From Dyadobacter linearis (GTDB lineage Bacteria > Bacteroidota > Bacteroidia > Cytophagales > Spirosomataceae), in assembly GCF_907165045.1 (NCBI RefSeq), contig NZ_CAJRAU010000011.1, forward strand, positions 1 through 64,000: a stretch of 64,000 nt of DNA, given 5' to 3'. Below, piece after piece: positions 43,424-53,500 of the stretch. The notes beneath the pieces are model-generated. The model searched no databases. It saw only the letters and a program-made list of their open reading frames with translations, and was not told where the DNA came from. Made by a program: the position numbers and the translations under genes. How positions within the stretch are numbered: position 1 is the first letter of the stretch; each line of letters begins with the position of its first letter.

Positions 43424-44984
43424 CCGAATTTTTTTTAAACATCACTCTGCCTGCCATAAAAAAGAGAATTATAAAAAAAAAGGTGATCAAAAGACTGATC
43501 AGCGCCATACTGCTGGTAAGTGCCTGAGGAGCATTGGCGCTAATGGTAAATATCTTTACCGGCATTAATTCTGTACCGGGCGGATACACCATAATAGTGG
43601 TGCCCAGTTCGCCAAGGCAAAGTACAAATGTCAGTACAAAGCTTACAAATAGGGATGGTGACAATAGTGGTAACAGGATTTTTATGAACTTGTTCACAGG
43701 CCTGACCCCGGACACTTCAGCAGCTTCTTCCAAAGAAACAGGTATTTGCCTGATCCCATTGCCCGTAATTCGGGAAGCGATAAATCCATATTTGCCAATA
43801 TATCCAAGCAGGACTATAAATAGCGAGCTATAAATAAATCCCGTTTCCGGTTGGTTATAGAACCTGATAAAGGCAATACCCAATATGGTAGAAGGCAATA
43901 TAAACAGAATCAAAAGCAGGACATTGGTGAAAGGAGATTTAAGACGTTCCTGCCAGTATCCTGCATACAAACCAATAATGGAAATTAGCAATGCACCCCA
44001 AAAAGCCAGCTTTATAGATTGAAAAACAGCTGGTTTTAGCAATTTCCAGGCGCTGTCTATTACTATTTCCCGGCCGCTTAACGATTGATATAAGAGAATA
44101 AAAACCGGCATAAGCATAGAGAGAATAATGAGGATAGCGAATGAAGTATGGTGAACGTACCCTATACCAGACATTTCATAAATTTTGGAGTTGCTCCCTC
44201 GTGTGCTTATCGAAAAGAAAGCCGCACCTGAAAGATAACGGGCTTCTGAAAGCAATAGAATCAAACACACCCCTACCAAAAGCAATGACTTAGTGATTGC
44301 GGCATCATAATTATAGAATGCTGAGAATTGCGTGAAAATCTCAACGGTGAATGTTTTTATACCAAAAAAAGCCGGAACTGAAAAATCACCAAGACTAAAA
44401 ACAAGTATTAATAAAAACGAAGACATGAATGCCGGCCTGATCAGGGGCAGGACAATTTTAAAAATCATCTTCCTGAAAGAAGTGACCATTAATCCTGCTT
44501 CTTCTAAACTGCTGCTGATATTAGTAAGGGCGTTTCCCGTGATCAGTAGGGCAAGAGGGAAATAGATGAGCGTATGCACTGCAATTACGCCAGCCGTTGA
44601 AAAAGCTGAAGCCGTACTCCCAAACAAAAGGAACAAAAGGTCTTTCCATGCTACAGCAAAAATGTATGGTGATATCAATATGGGGACAATTAGTAGCAGC
44701 AAATAGAGTCGCCTTCCTTTGAGATGGGTTTTATAAAGGAAAAATCCGCAAGCAGTGCCAATTAAGGTAGCCAATAAGGCGACGGTTGCCGATAGTAGTA
44801 AGCTGTTTACGATCAGTAGCAACGCGCCCCTGTCCAAAAATGAAATCGCATTTATTTTTCCTGCATTAAGTAACCATTGAACTAGTACCATTAACACTGG
44901 TACTAACAGTAGTAATAACAAAACTAATGTCAGCAGATTATGAATAACATATTTGTTTATTGCTCTGCCCATTGTTTCAGCCAT
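43416..44984 (-). CDS. Fused ABC permease (FbpB-like)
   Basis: 522 residues with about 12 membrane segments in two homologous halves, each with the EAA-type loop: SSLEEAGLMVTSFRKMIFKI in the first, PVSLEEAAEVSGVRPVNKFI in the second. This double-permease layout is that of FbpB and related iron/thiamine/phosphonate importers. The N-terminus may begin at M5 (44972). It overlaps both neighbours, so the three genes form one operon. Confidence 0.9.
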   Translation of the reverse strand: MAETMGRAINKYVIHNLLTLVLLLLLLVPVLMVLVQWLLNAGKINAISFLDRGALLLIVNSLLLSATVALLATLIGTACGFFLYKTHLKGRRLYLLLLIVPILISPYIFAVAWKDLLFLLFGSTASAFSTAGVIAVHTLIYFPLALLITGNALTNISSSLEEAGLMVTSFRKMIFKIVLPLIRPAFMSSFLLILVFSLGDFSVPAFFGIKTFTVEIFTQFSAFYNYDAAITKSLLLVGVCLILLLSEARYLSGAAFFSISTRGSNSKIYEMSGIGYVHHTSFAILIILSMLMPVFILLYQSLSGREIVIDSAWKLLKPAVFQSIKLAFWGALLISIIGLYAGYWQERLKSPFTNVLLLILFILPSTILGIAFIRFYNQPETGFIYSSLFIVLLGYIGKYGFIASRITGNGIRQIPVSLEEAAEVSGVRPVNKFIKILLPLLSPSLFVSFVLTFVLCLGELGTTIMVYPPGTELMPVKIFTISANAPQALTSSMALISLLITFFFIILFFMAGRVMFKKNSDE

Positions 44985-45964
44985 GGTTGTATTTCTTCCA
45001 ATACTTTGGAAGTTTCATTGTAATCGATTTTCATTGGTTTAATAGCATCCAAAGAAGGGACATTCGTAGGTAAGGGGGTACCTCTGATGAGAGGCATCTG
45101 TGCGCTAGACACAGCCAATTTGGCTTCGGTTTCCTTACTCAATAAGTAGTCGATCAGTTTTTTACCATTTTCCGAATTTGGGCTATTTTTAATCAGGCTT
45201 AAAGCATTGGGCATAATTAAAGTACCCATGCCACTATTTTGCTGATCAAGAAAAATGTAAGCTACATCATCACTTTCTTTCTCGGCTTCAAAAGCGTCGT
45301 CCGTGTCGGTTAACCCAAAGGCTATTTCACCCTGCATTACCCTCTTTTTCACATCGCCATTACTGGTTGCAATAATTACACCGTTGGCTTTGATATCCTG
45401 CATCCATTCTCTAGCCCGAGAATCACCTAATATGGCAAACAAGCTAGCTATCTGAAAGGTGGTTGTTCCAAAAAGAGGATTGGCTATCGTAAATTTACCT
45501 TTATATGCAGGCTTGATCAAATCTAATAGGGATTTTGGAAGGTCGTCTTTTTGTATAAGCCTCTTGTTATAAATTAAAACCCTAGCCCTGGCCGAAAAAC
45601 CGATCCACTGGTTTTCCTTGTCCTTAAAATATGCTGGTATCAACGCAGTTTCTTCCGACTGGTAAGGGGCAGTAATACCCCTGGATATTAAAATGTTGTT
45701 TCGAAGCGGGTCCCCGCTCCAGAATACATCACATTGCGCATTATCCTTTTCGGCAATAAGCCTGTTCATTACTCCTGTAGACTTCGTTTCTTCGGTATCA
45801 TAAACAGCCTTCACTTTAACGCCTGTTTCCCGCTCAAAATCTTTTAAAACAGGTTCTGAAAAGACCTGATCTACGGAATTATAGACAACAACTTCTTCTG
45901 CTGTTGGTTTGCAGGATGTTATAATTGAAAAAAAAGTCAAAATTACTAAGCAATATGTCTTCAT
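44957..45964 (-). CDS. Extracellular solute-binding protein (FbpA-like)
   Basis: 335 residues. A lipoprotein signal ends at IITSC, so it is anchored in the membrane facing the periplasm. The mature protein has EEVVVYNSVDQVFSEPVLKD, CDVFWSGDPLRNNILISRG, GFSARARVLIYNKRLI and IANPLFGTTTFQIASLFAIL, matching Fe(III)/polyamine-type binding proteins. It supplies ligand to the permease and ATPase that follow. Iron is the best guess; a 2-aminoethylphosphonate- or thiamine-type ligand is possible. Confidence 0.88.
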   Translation of the reverse strand: MKTYCLVILTFFSIITSCKPTAEEVVVYNSVDQVFSEPVLKDFERETGVKVKAVYDTEETKSTGVMNRLIAEKDNAQCDVFWSGDPLRNNILISRGITAPYQSEETALIPAYFKDKENQWIGFSARARVLIYNKRLIQKDDLPKSLLDLIKPAYKGKFTIANPLFGTTTFQIASLFAILGDSRAREWMQDIKANGVIIATSNGDVKKRVMQGEIAFGLTDTDDAFEAEKESDDVAYIFLDQQNSGMGTLIMPNALSLIKNSPNSENGKKLIDYLLSKETEAKLAVSSAQMPLIRGTPLPTNVPSLDAIKPMKIDYNETSKVLEEIQPWLKQWAEQ

Positions 45965-46054
45965 AGTTATAGTTTATGTCTTTGATCCGAAAATCAAAAT
46001 ACTTGGCAATCAAAAATATTTTCCAAGATTGCTGAGAAAATTAATCAAGTACAC

Positions 46055-46243
46055 TTATTGATTTTTGATCACAGCTACCTTAAGACGCTTCGGCGCAATG
46101 CCTACGTCAATGGTTTTAACTACTTCATTTTTCAGTAGATTAATTATTGAAATATTATTAGTCCCAGTATCACTCACAACACCGTATTTTTCGTCATCAG
46201 TAAACTCAATCCAGTTAGGGTCTGTTCCTACTGGAATACACAA
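46055..46243 (-). pseudogene. YncE-like beta-propeller C-terminal remnant
   Basis: The minus strand reads CIPVGTDPNWIEFTDDEKYG, then VVSDTGTNNISIINLLKNEV and VKTIDVGIAPKRLKVAV. This is the last repeat of a YVTN-type beta-propeller protein, with only about 60 codons left and no native start. It is fused out of frame to the DUF1259 fragment by an apparent deletion near 46235. Confidence 0.65.
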
Positions 46244-46572
46244 TCGCTCATTAACACGGCGGACTTTCCGTTAACCGTTCTTTTGATGGATACCCATCCG
46301 CCAAAACCGAAAGGAGTCGGAACAGGCTCCCCCTTAACGGTGACTTTAAGGTCGTTACGGGGAAGGGGGGTTGTATGGACGGCCTGCCCTTCATCGTAAG
46401 CTCCTTTTTTTCCCATGGCGACTTCGATGGCAGCAATCTCCTCCTTGGTTAGGGAGGGCGTCTTGGCCGGAGCGTTATCCCCTTTGGAAATATGTGTGCC
46501 CGCCAATCCGGCCGCAGTGGAATAAACACCTGTTTTCAGCCAGGCTCTACGGGAAAAAAATGTGTTGGTCAT
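46228..46572 (-). pseudogene. DUF1259 N-terminal fragment
   Basis: It starts MTNTFFSRRAWLKTGVYSTA (Tat-like signal) and follows the intact gene at 55503 closely (LTKEEIAAIEVAMGKKGAYD, DLKVTVKGEPVPTPFGFGGW) up to GKSAVLMSD. It then diverges to CVFQ and a stop, at the junction with the beta-propeller remnant. About one third of the full-length protein remains. Confidence 0.8.
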
Positions 46573-46610
46573 CAGTTAGTTAATTTTTCTCAATTAAAGT
46601 TTATCAAATT

Positions 46611-46646
46611 TTTGCATGTTCACTATTCTTTGCATGTTCACTATTC
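46611..46646. repeat. Tandem repeat, 2 x 18 bp
   Basis: TTTGCATGTTCACTATTC occurs twice in perfect tandem in the non-coding stretch between the two operon remnants. Confidence 0.9.
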
Positions 46647-46678
46647 AATGCAGTAGTAGCTCTGTTCTTTTCCGAACT

Positions 46679-46854
46679 TCAATGCCTGCTGCCAGTCTCT
46701 GCGCGGAAAAAGTGATTTGAATTTAAAGGCGGATAATTCCTTCCTCTAGCAGAAGGGGGCATTTAATAGAAGCGGTAGTGTTCAGCTTTTGTCCATGGTC
46801 ACAAAAGGGTAACCTTACTAAAATAAAGTGCCGGTTATTTTGAGATATTGCCAT
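46679..46854 (-). pseudogene. TolC-like 5' remnant of a collapsed efflux operon
   Basis: Downstream of an inverted copy of the promoter found at 49119, the minus strand starts ATG at 46854 and reads HFILVRL and HGQKLNTTASIKCPLLLEEG, then shifts frame to NYPPLNSNHFFRAETGSRH. This parallels HGQNQDSTVSLTNALLLAEK and NYPFLKSKQYEIEATKKN of the intact TolC-like gene at 49184. Only about 55 codons remain. Confidence 0.65.
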
Positions 46855-46896
46855 GAGGTTCTGGCTTTCTGTGGTACGCAGGTAAAGCTATAGATC

Positions 46897-46919
46897 GATT
46901 TTGTAGAAATTTTGTAGGA
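46897..46919 (-). promoter_or_regulatory. Response-regulator box, left inverted copy
   Basis: Read on the minus strand the 23 bases contain the direct repeat CTACAAAAT-TT-CTACAAAAT (11-bp period) and are identical to 49119-49141. Downstream bases (TATAG, then CCACAGAAAGCCA) are also similar to the right copy. It heads the collapsed operon. Confidence 0.75.
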
Positions 46920-46924
46920 GCGTG

Positions 46925-48190
46925 CTAGGTAAGAAATAGCGTCACGCGGTGTACCCTATTTTGGTGATGATATTGAATTTTCAGTTGGTACAGCCGGGCA
47001 ATTTCTTTAACAAGGGCAAGACCGAGCCCGGTGGTCTTCGAAGCATCATCCCCTTTTTTGAACCTTTCAAATAACGCTTCGGGATCACCTGAGATTGGAT
47101 ATCCTGAATTCTCTATAACAAGCTTATTAGCATCCAGTTGAACTTTTATGTATCCTTCCGGGATATTATGTACCACCGCGTTGCCGACCAGATTGCTTAA
47201 CAGGATTTCGACCAACGAAACATTGGCAACAATGATGATATCAAGTTGAATAGATTTGCTCAGTAGCGGGAAATCCTCATAGTGCTGCTGATAATTATGA
47301 AGGATTTTTTCAAGTACATGAGAAAAATTAACTTGATTCTGTTCGGGAAACTGATCATTGTCAATTTTGGCAAGCAGCAAAAGACTCTTATTTAACTGGC
47401 TCAATCTTTCATTGGCCGCTGTTATATCTCCGAGTAAAGAAGCGGTCCTTTCCGTCAAAGCGGGATCGTTAATGAGGAATTCCAGCTTGGAGCGGATAAT
47501 GGCAAGAGGCGTTTGCATCTCGTGTGAGGCATTCTCTACGAATTGCTTTTGGTTGTTATATACCTTGTTGACTTTTTCAATCAACTCTGTCAGCTCACTA
47601 TTTAATTGATTGAATTCGGTGATACCTGTTTGCTCTTCTAATTTTAAGTTAGGATTGCGCACCACGTCGTAGGCCCCTGCTTTTTTCAAGGAGTTGTAGA
47701 ATGGCTGCCAAAGCAATCGGGAACTTCGGCGGTTAACAATGACGATGCCCAGAAGTAAAAACAAGAAAATAACGATTTCGGCAAAGAATACTTTAATAAT
47801 AAGATGGGAAATTTCTTTCGATGATACATAGGTGGTGACCTGGTAGCTGTCACCCCTCCACTCGGCCTGCCTGGTTAGTATCTGAAAATTTACCTGTTGG
47901 CCAGTTTCTCTATAATACAAACTGGTGTCCCTGGGTTCATCAGATAGCGGCGCGGCCACACGGCTTACCTGATTAATATCATATTCCCCTCTCATGTGCA
48001 TGGGCATAGATTCGGTGTCTGAGCTATAAGCTTTCCAGACGTTTTGTAGTTTTAATTCAAGCTGTTTTTCCTGCATGTGGTGCGCCTGGAAGGTGAGCAT
48101 GACATAAAACAGTATCGAACCTATGAGAAGGACAATGGGCAGCCATATTAATAAGGACCTGGTATTTTTTTGCTCTAATGTTTTGTTCAT
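46925..48190 (-). CDS. Two-component sensor histidine kinase
   Basis: 421 residues from the ATG at 48190 (overlapping the response-regulator stop by 4 bases; a start at 48241 would overlap further). Membrane helix 1 (LLIWLPIVLLIGSILFYVML), a ~110-residue periplasmic sensor region, then membrane helix 2 (VFFAEIVIFLFLLLGIVIV). HisKA has ENASHEMQTPLAIIRSKLEF (His223); the ATPase domain has NLVGNAVVHN, a short DANKLVIENSG and TTGLGLALVKEI. It resembles metal or antibiotic sensors of the CusS/QseC type. It forms a pair with the upstream regulator gene. Confidence 0.9.
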   Translation of the reverse strand: MNKTLEQKNTRSLLIWLPIVLLIGSILFYVMLTFQAHHMQEKQLELKLQNVWKAYSSDTESMPMHMRGEYDINQVSRVAAPLSDEPRDTSLYYRETGQQVNFQILTRQAEWRGDSYQVTTYVSSKEISHLIIKVFFAEIVIFLFLLLGIVIVNRRSSRLLWQPFYNSLKKAGAYDVVRNPNLKLEEQTGITEFNQLNSELTELIEKVNKVYNNQKQFVENASHEMQTPLAIIRSKLEFLINDPALTERTASLLGDITAANERLSQLNKSLLLLAKIDNDQFPEQNQVNFSHVLEKILHNYQQHYEDFPLLSKSIQLDIIIVANVSLVEILLSNLVGNAVVHNIPEGYIKVQLDANKLVIENSGYPISGDPEALFERFKKGDDASKTTGLGLALVKEIARLYQLKIQYHHQNRVHRVTLFLT

Positions 48191-48861
48191 ATTGATAGCT
48201 TGTACCCTAATCCGTAAACGGTCTGAAGCAGCTCGCCGCACCCTTTCTCCTTCAATTTCTTTTTAAGATTTTTGACGTGGGAGTACACAAAATCAAAGGA
48301 GGCCAGGTTATCAGTTTCTTCGCCGTAAATATGTTCTGCAATCGCCTGCCTACTGACGACACGGTTTTTATTGGTCAGCATAAACACAAGCAAATCGTAT
48401 TCATTTTTAGTAAGAAAAACCTGCTGATTGGCCCAGGAGACCGTTTTTAAAAGTAAATCTATTCTCAGGTTACTCATTTCAAGCACATCCGAGCCAGAAG
48501 CGTATTTTCTGCGGATGAGGGCTTTGACTCTGGCAAAAAGTTCCGATAAATAAAATGGCTTGGTCAGGTAGTCATCTGCTCCAAGGTCGAGACCCGCAAT
48601 TTTATCATCCAGCGAGCTACGGGCTGATATAATGATCACCCCTTCGCTTTTTTTATTCTGTCGGAGATGTTTTAATAGTTGCAATCCACTTCCGCCGGGC
48701 AAATTTATGTCCAGGATGACGCAATCGTACTGAAAGTCTTCCATCTTGTCAATCCCCTGCTGATAAGACATCGCGCCTTCACACAAAAAACCCTCCTGCG
48801 TAAAGTACTCAATGATACTTTGGAGCAGGCTTGCCTCGTCTTCTACAACCAGTAATTTCAT
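48187..48861 (-). CDS. OmpR-family response regulator
   Basis: 224 residues. Receiver domain: MKLLVVEDEASLL, phospho-acceptor in DCVILDINLPGGSG (Asp51) and K in DYLTKPF. The winged-helix C-terminus has LTKNEYDLLVFMLTNKNRVV and FVYSHVKNLKKKLK, ending QTVYGLGYKL. OmpR-type regulators bind direct repeats with an 11-bp period; such repeats are found at 49119 (upstream of the divergent efflux operon) and, inverted, at 46919. Confidence 0.93.
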   Translation of the reverse strand: MKLLVVEDEASLLQSIIEYFTQEGFLCEGAMSYQQGIDKMEDFQYDCVILDINLPGGSGLQLLKHLRQNKKSEGVIIISARSSLDDKIAGLDLGADDYLTKPFYLSELFARVKALIRRKYASGSDVLEMSNLRIDLLLKTVSWANQQVFLTKNEYDLLVFMLTNKNRVVSRQAIAEHIYGEETDNLASFDFVYSHVKNLKKKLKEKGCGELLQTVYGLGYKLSI

Positions 48862-49118
48862 TTAGTTATTTTCGCCAAAATTAGGACACAAACTTGGAGA
48901 AATTTTGGGGAAAGAAGAGTTCTTCCAGGGCCGACCCTTTTGTATGTAAAAAATATTTTTGGAATGATTATATGCGCAGTGCCATAGTATACCCTTATTA
49001 TATCTGAAAACTAGCGATTTATTCAGACTGTTATTGTAGCGGAAAATTGGGTTTTTATCGGCTTATGAATAATAAAGCATGTTTTTTAGTTCAGAAACTG
49101 GTTGGGCTACCAAGCCGA

Positions 49119-49155
49119 TCCTACAAAATTTCTACAAAATCAGTCTATAGTTTTG
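49119..49155 (+). promoter_or_regulatory. Response-regulator box and promoter of the efflux operon
   Basis: CTACAAAAT-TT-CTACAAAAT (within 49119-49141) is an 11-bp-period direct repeat as used by OmpR/PhoB-family regulators. It is followed by TAGTTTTG at 49148-49155, an exact TAnnTTTG -7 box. Transcription would start near 49162, 20 bases before the tolC start at 49184. The remainder of the 48862-49183 gap shows nothing further. Confidence 0.75.
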
Positions 49156-49183
49156 GCCTCGTCCCACAGAAAGCCAACTCTTT

Positions 49184-50557
49184 ATGCCAAACCTAAAAAT
49201 CGCCAGTACTGTATTTTTAGTGATATTCTCCTATCTAGCCCATGGGCAAAATCAAGACAGTACAGTTTCTTTAACTAACGCCCTGCTGCTGGCTGAAAAG
49301 AATTACCCCTTTCTAAAATCCAAGCAATATGAAATTGAGGCGACCAAAAAGAATATTGCACTCAGCAAAAACACATTGATCCCCTCACTCGACCTAAGTT
49401 ATCAGGCCAACCTGGCCACCTATAACAACATCACCGGGATGCTCAGCCCTTCGGGCATACTTCCCATCAGCGGCCCCCCTTTTACAGAGAATAAATATCA
49501 ACCCGTATTTGGCAGTGCAGCCGGATTTTTGATGAATTGGCAGGCGATTACTTTCGGGCAACGCGACGCGCAAATTGCCAGCGCCTCTGCCGATGTTAAC
49601 CAAAAGGAGGCTGACCGTCAGATGGAATTGTTCAAACATCTTGTCAATGTGGCCAATACCTATCTGGACGTAGCACTTGCAAAACAGCTGATTGCTGTCA
49701 CAGAGAAAAATATTACCCGGGTCGAATTTTCTTTAAAACAGTCGCGTACCCTCACCAACAAGGGCCTGAGGCCCGGGGTCGATACCGCCTTGTTTCAATC
49801 TGAACTATCTAGGAGCCGGATCGATCTGCTCCATGCCCGGGAAACACTCGACCAACAAAAGATCATACTTTCCCAGCTGTTGACTTTCAGGGAGGCTGTT
49901 GACACAAGAGATAGCATATTCTTTGATCGCCTTCCACAGACATCAACAGACGATTCCTCCGATTACGGAAACCATCCCCTGATCCGTTACCCGCAAAGTC
50001 TGGCTGAATATAGCCAGGCAAAAGAAAAATTAATAAAACGGTCTTACCTGCCCAAATTAAATGTCTGGAGCACTGCCTATGCCCGGGGCTCCGGGATCAA
50101 ATACGATGGCACAGTAAATTCAATAGATGGATTGGGCTTCAGCAGGTTCAATTATGGAATCGGCTTTCAGATTGCCTATCCCCTCTTGAAGTTTGCCGAC
50201 AGAGACTTGCAGATCCAGCAGCAAAGCTTGATCACCCTGTCCATTCAGGAAAAACTAAAAGAAAGCATGCTGATTTTGGACAAGCAAACCCAGATCAGTC
50301 AAGTGACGTATGCCAATGCCCTTAAAATTGCCGCTGAAACTTCCACGCAATTGCTATCTGCGCAATATGCGTTCAAGGCCATGCAAATCAGGTATAATAC
50401 CGGTCTTGTCAACTTCAGCGACCTGATCCAGGTCCAGTATAACCTGCTGAAAGCGGAAACCGATTCAAAGCAGTCGTACTGGTATGTGTGGAAAGCGTCA
50501 CTGAATAAGGCTGCTGCACAGGGAGATATCAATATATTCTTAAACGAACTGAAATAA
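49184..50557 (+). CDS. TolC-family outer-membrane efflux protein
   Basis: 457 residues with a signal peptide (TVFLVIFSYLAHGQ) and the helical TolC repeats, e.g. VANTYLDVALAKQLIAVTEK, LSQLLTFREAVDTRD, AEYSQAKEKLIKRSYLPKLN and FSDLIQVQYNLLKAETDSKQ. It forms the outer-membrane channel of the tripartite pump encoded by the next two genes (6 and 4 bases apart), under the response-regulator box at 49119. Confidence 0.9.
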   Translation: MPNLKIASTVFLVIFSYLAHGQNQDSTVSLTNALLLAEKNYPFLKSKQYEIEATKKNIALSKNTLIPSLDLSYQANLATYNNITGMLSPSGILPISGPPFTENKYQPVFGSAAGFLMNWQAITFGQRDAQIASASADVNQKEADRQMELFKHLVNVANTYLDVALAKQLIAVTEKNITRVEFSLKQSRTLTNKGLRPGVDTALFQSELSRSRIDLLHARETLDQQKIILSQLLTFREAVDTRDSIFFDRLPQTSTDDSSDYGNHPLIRYPQSLAEYSQAKEKLIKRSYLPKLNVWSTAYARGSGIKYDGTVNSIDGLGFSRFNYGIGFQIAYPLLKFADRDLQIQQQSLITLSIQEKLKESMLILDKQTQISQVTYANALKIAAETSTQLLSAQYAFKAMQIRYNTGLVNFSDLIQVQYNLLKAETDSKQSYWYVWKASLNKAAAQGDINIFLNELK

Positions 50558-50563
50558 AAAGCA

Positions 50564-53500
50564 ATGCTTCAACTCATACGTTTTGCATTAAGAAAACCGG
50601 TCCTGATTATCGTTACCATTGTTGGAATACTGTTCTTTTCCGTTCTGGCAATCAGAAAGCTGCCCATTGATATATTTCCTAAAATGGGAACACCCACCAT
50701 TTATGTGGCCCAAACTTACGGAGGATTATCACCACAGCAGATGGAAGGTTTTCTTGCATCTTATTATGAATACCATTTTTTGTATATCACCGGAATCAAA
50801 TTTGTTGAAAGCAAGTCCGTTCAGGGCGTTTCGCTCATCAAATTACAATTCCATGAGGGTACCGATATGGCGGGCGCCATGGCCGAAACGATTTCCTATG
50901 TAAACAGGGCGCGCTCATTTATGCCGCCCGGAACTTTTCCGCCATTTGTAATGCGTTACGACGCCGGCTCAATACCGGTTGGGCAACTGGTATTCAGCAG
51001 TGCTACCCGTTCGCTCAATGAAATCCAGGACCTGGCATTGTTCAAGGTGCGTCCCATGTTTGCCTCCCTGCCGGGGGTATCTGCGCCTCCCCCTTTGGGT
51101 GGTAACCAGCGTACCATTCTGATCAAAGCAAATCCGGAAAGGCTCAGAAGTTACAATATCTCCCCGGACGAGCTGGTAGCGACCATCGCGAAAAACAATG
51201 TATTGCTTCCAGCAGGGAACGTGCGTATAGGAGACCAGACTTTGATCACACCGTCCAACAGCGTGGTAGATAATTTCAAGGAGCTAGAACAAATCGCTGT
51301 AAAGGAAGTAAACGGAACATCCGTTTTTGTGCGGGATGTAGCCAGTGTGGACAATGGCGCCGATATTACATCAGGATATGCGCTGATCAACGGAAAACGG
51401 TCGGTTTACATTCCCGTTACCAAAAGGGCCGATGCTTCCACATGGGACGTTGTCCAGCGAATTAAAAAAGGACTGCCCGAGATGCAGGACGCTATTCCCG
51501 GCGATATCAAGGTATCTTACGAATTTGATCAGTCCGGTTATGTAATCAATTCCTTAAAAAGCTTGCTCTTCGAGGCAGGTTTGGGGGCCATACTAACGGG
51601 CCTGGTCGTCCTACTTTTCCTGCGGGATTCCAGAAGCGCCCTTATTGTGGTACTAACCATACCGTTGGCATTGTTGGCGGCTGTTGTCTGTCTTTATCTG
51701 GCTGGGCAGACGATTAACATCATGACATTGGGCGGATTGGCTCTTGCGGTCGGAATCCTGGTAGATGAAGCGACTGTAACCATTGAGAATATCCACCGGC
51801 ATCAGCAAATGAATAAATCTAGGTCACGGGCTATCCTGGATGCCTGTGTGGAAATAGCTACACCCAAGCTTCTGATCCTGTTGAGCGTCCTTGTCGTATT
51901 TCTCCCAGCTTTGTTTATGACCGGGGTACCCAGGGCCATGTTTATTCCTTTATCCTTATCGGTAGGATTTGCCATGATTGCCTCGTTTTTGTTATCGCAA
52001 ACCTTTGTTCCGATATTATCCAACTGGCTCCTTAAAGATGCGGTTGAAACAGAACGGGTATCGTCCTTTGACAGGTTCAGGGAAAGGTATGGCAAAACCG
52101 TTACCAGTTTCGGCGCAATCAAATTTGCCGCTCCACTGCTTACAATCATTTTCATCGGGGCTGCCATTCTTCTTTACAGCGGCTCGGGGACAGATATATT
52201 TCCTAAAATTGACGGCGGTCAGTTTCAGGTGCGGTTGAGAATGCCAACGGGGACCCGGATAGAAAGAACAGAGGATGCCACTAAAAAAGTACTGGGACTG
52301 ATTAATGGACTGGCTGGAAAGGAGAATATTGCGATCACTTCCTGTTTTATCGGCTTGCAGCCATCCACTTACGCGATCAATTCGATTTTCGTCTGGACAA
52401 GTGGGCCTCATGAAGCCATTATAAAGGCAAACCTGGTAAAAAATTCCGGAATAAGCATAGAAACGTTAAAGGAACAAATCAGGGATAAAGCATCAAAAGA
52501 GCTCCCTAATGCCACTATCTCTTTTGAGCCGGCTGATCTGGTTGATCAGGTAATCAGCCAAGGCTCTAATACGCCCATTGAAGTCCTTGTTCAGGGTAAG
52601 GACCTGGCACAAGGCAGGCAATATGCGGAGCGGTTAAGAGCCGAAATTGGGAAAATCGGTTTTCTAAGGGATGTGCAGATTGGGATCCCGCTGGATTACC
52701 CCAGCATCCAAATCAACTATGACCGTGTAAGAATGGGACAAATGGGCCTTTCTATTGAGCAGGCTGGTAAGTCTGTAACAGCGGCTTTATCTTCCAGCCG
52801 TAACACACAGCCCGTCTACTGGCTTGACAAAGCAGGGGGAAATTCGTACCAGGTACAGGTTGAATATCCCCAATACCTAATGAACAGTGCCGAACATATC
52901 GAGCAAATCCCGATCAGTCAGGCCAATGGTAATAATCTGTACTTGCGCGATATTGCAGACTGGAAGAAAACCAATACGGCCGGTGAATACGACCGGATGA
53001 ACCAGCAGCGGTTTATTACCGTAACGGCCAACATTTACAATCAGGATTTGGGGACCGGCGTAAAGCAGGTGAACCAAGCGATTACCAAACTGGGAGAACT
53101 GCCGCACGGGATGAAAGTTTATCTGCGTGGGCAATCCGAACTACTCGATCAAACACTAAATGAGCTTTCGCTAGGTTTGCTTCTTGCCATCGCTGTCATA
53201 TTTTTAATGCTATCGGCCTATTTTCAATCACTGAGGATACCATTGATTGTGCTATCCGTGATCCCGGCTGTAGTAACGGGTTCTTTGCTTTTTCTCTTAC
53301 TGACAGGTCATAGTTTAAACATACAATCATTCATGGGTTGTATTATGGCTATTGGGGTGTCTGTGGCCAATGTCATTTTGTTGGTAACAAACGGAGAATC
53401 TATTCGGATGCAAAATAATCAATCGCAAAATATCGGTGTGGAAGCAGCCAGAACACGGCTTCGACCCATACTAATGACTGCTCTTGCCATGATTGCCGGA

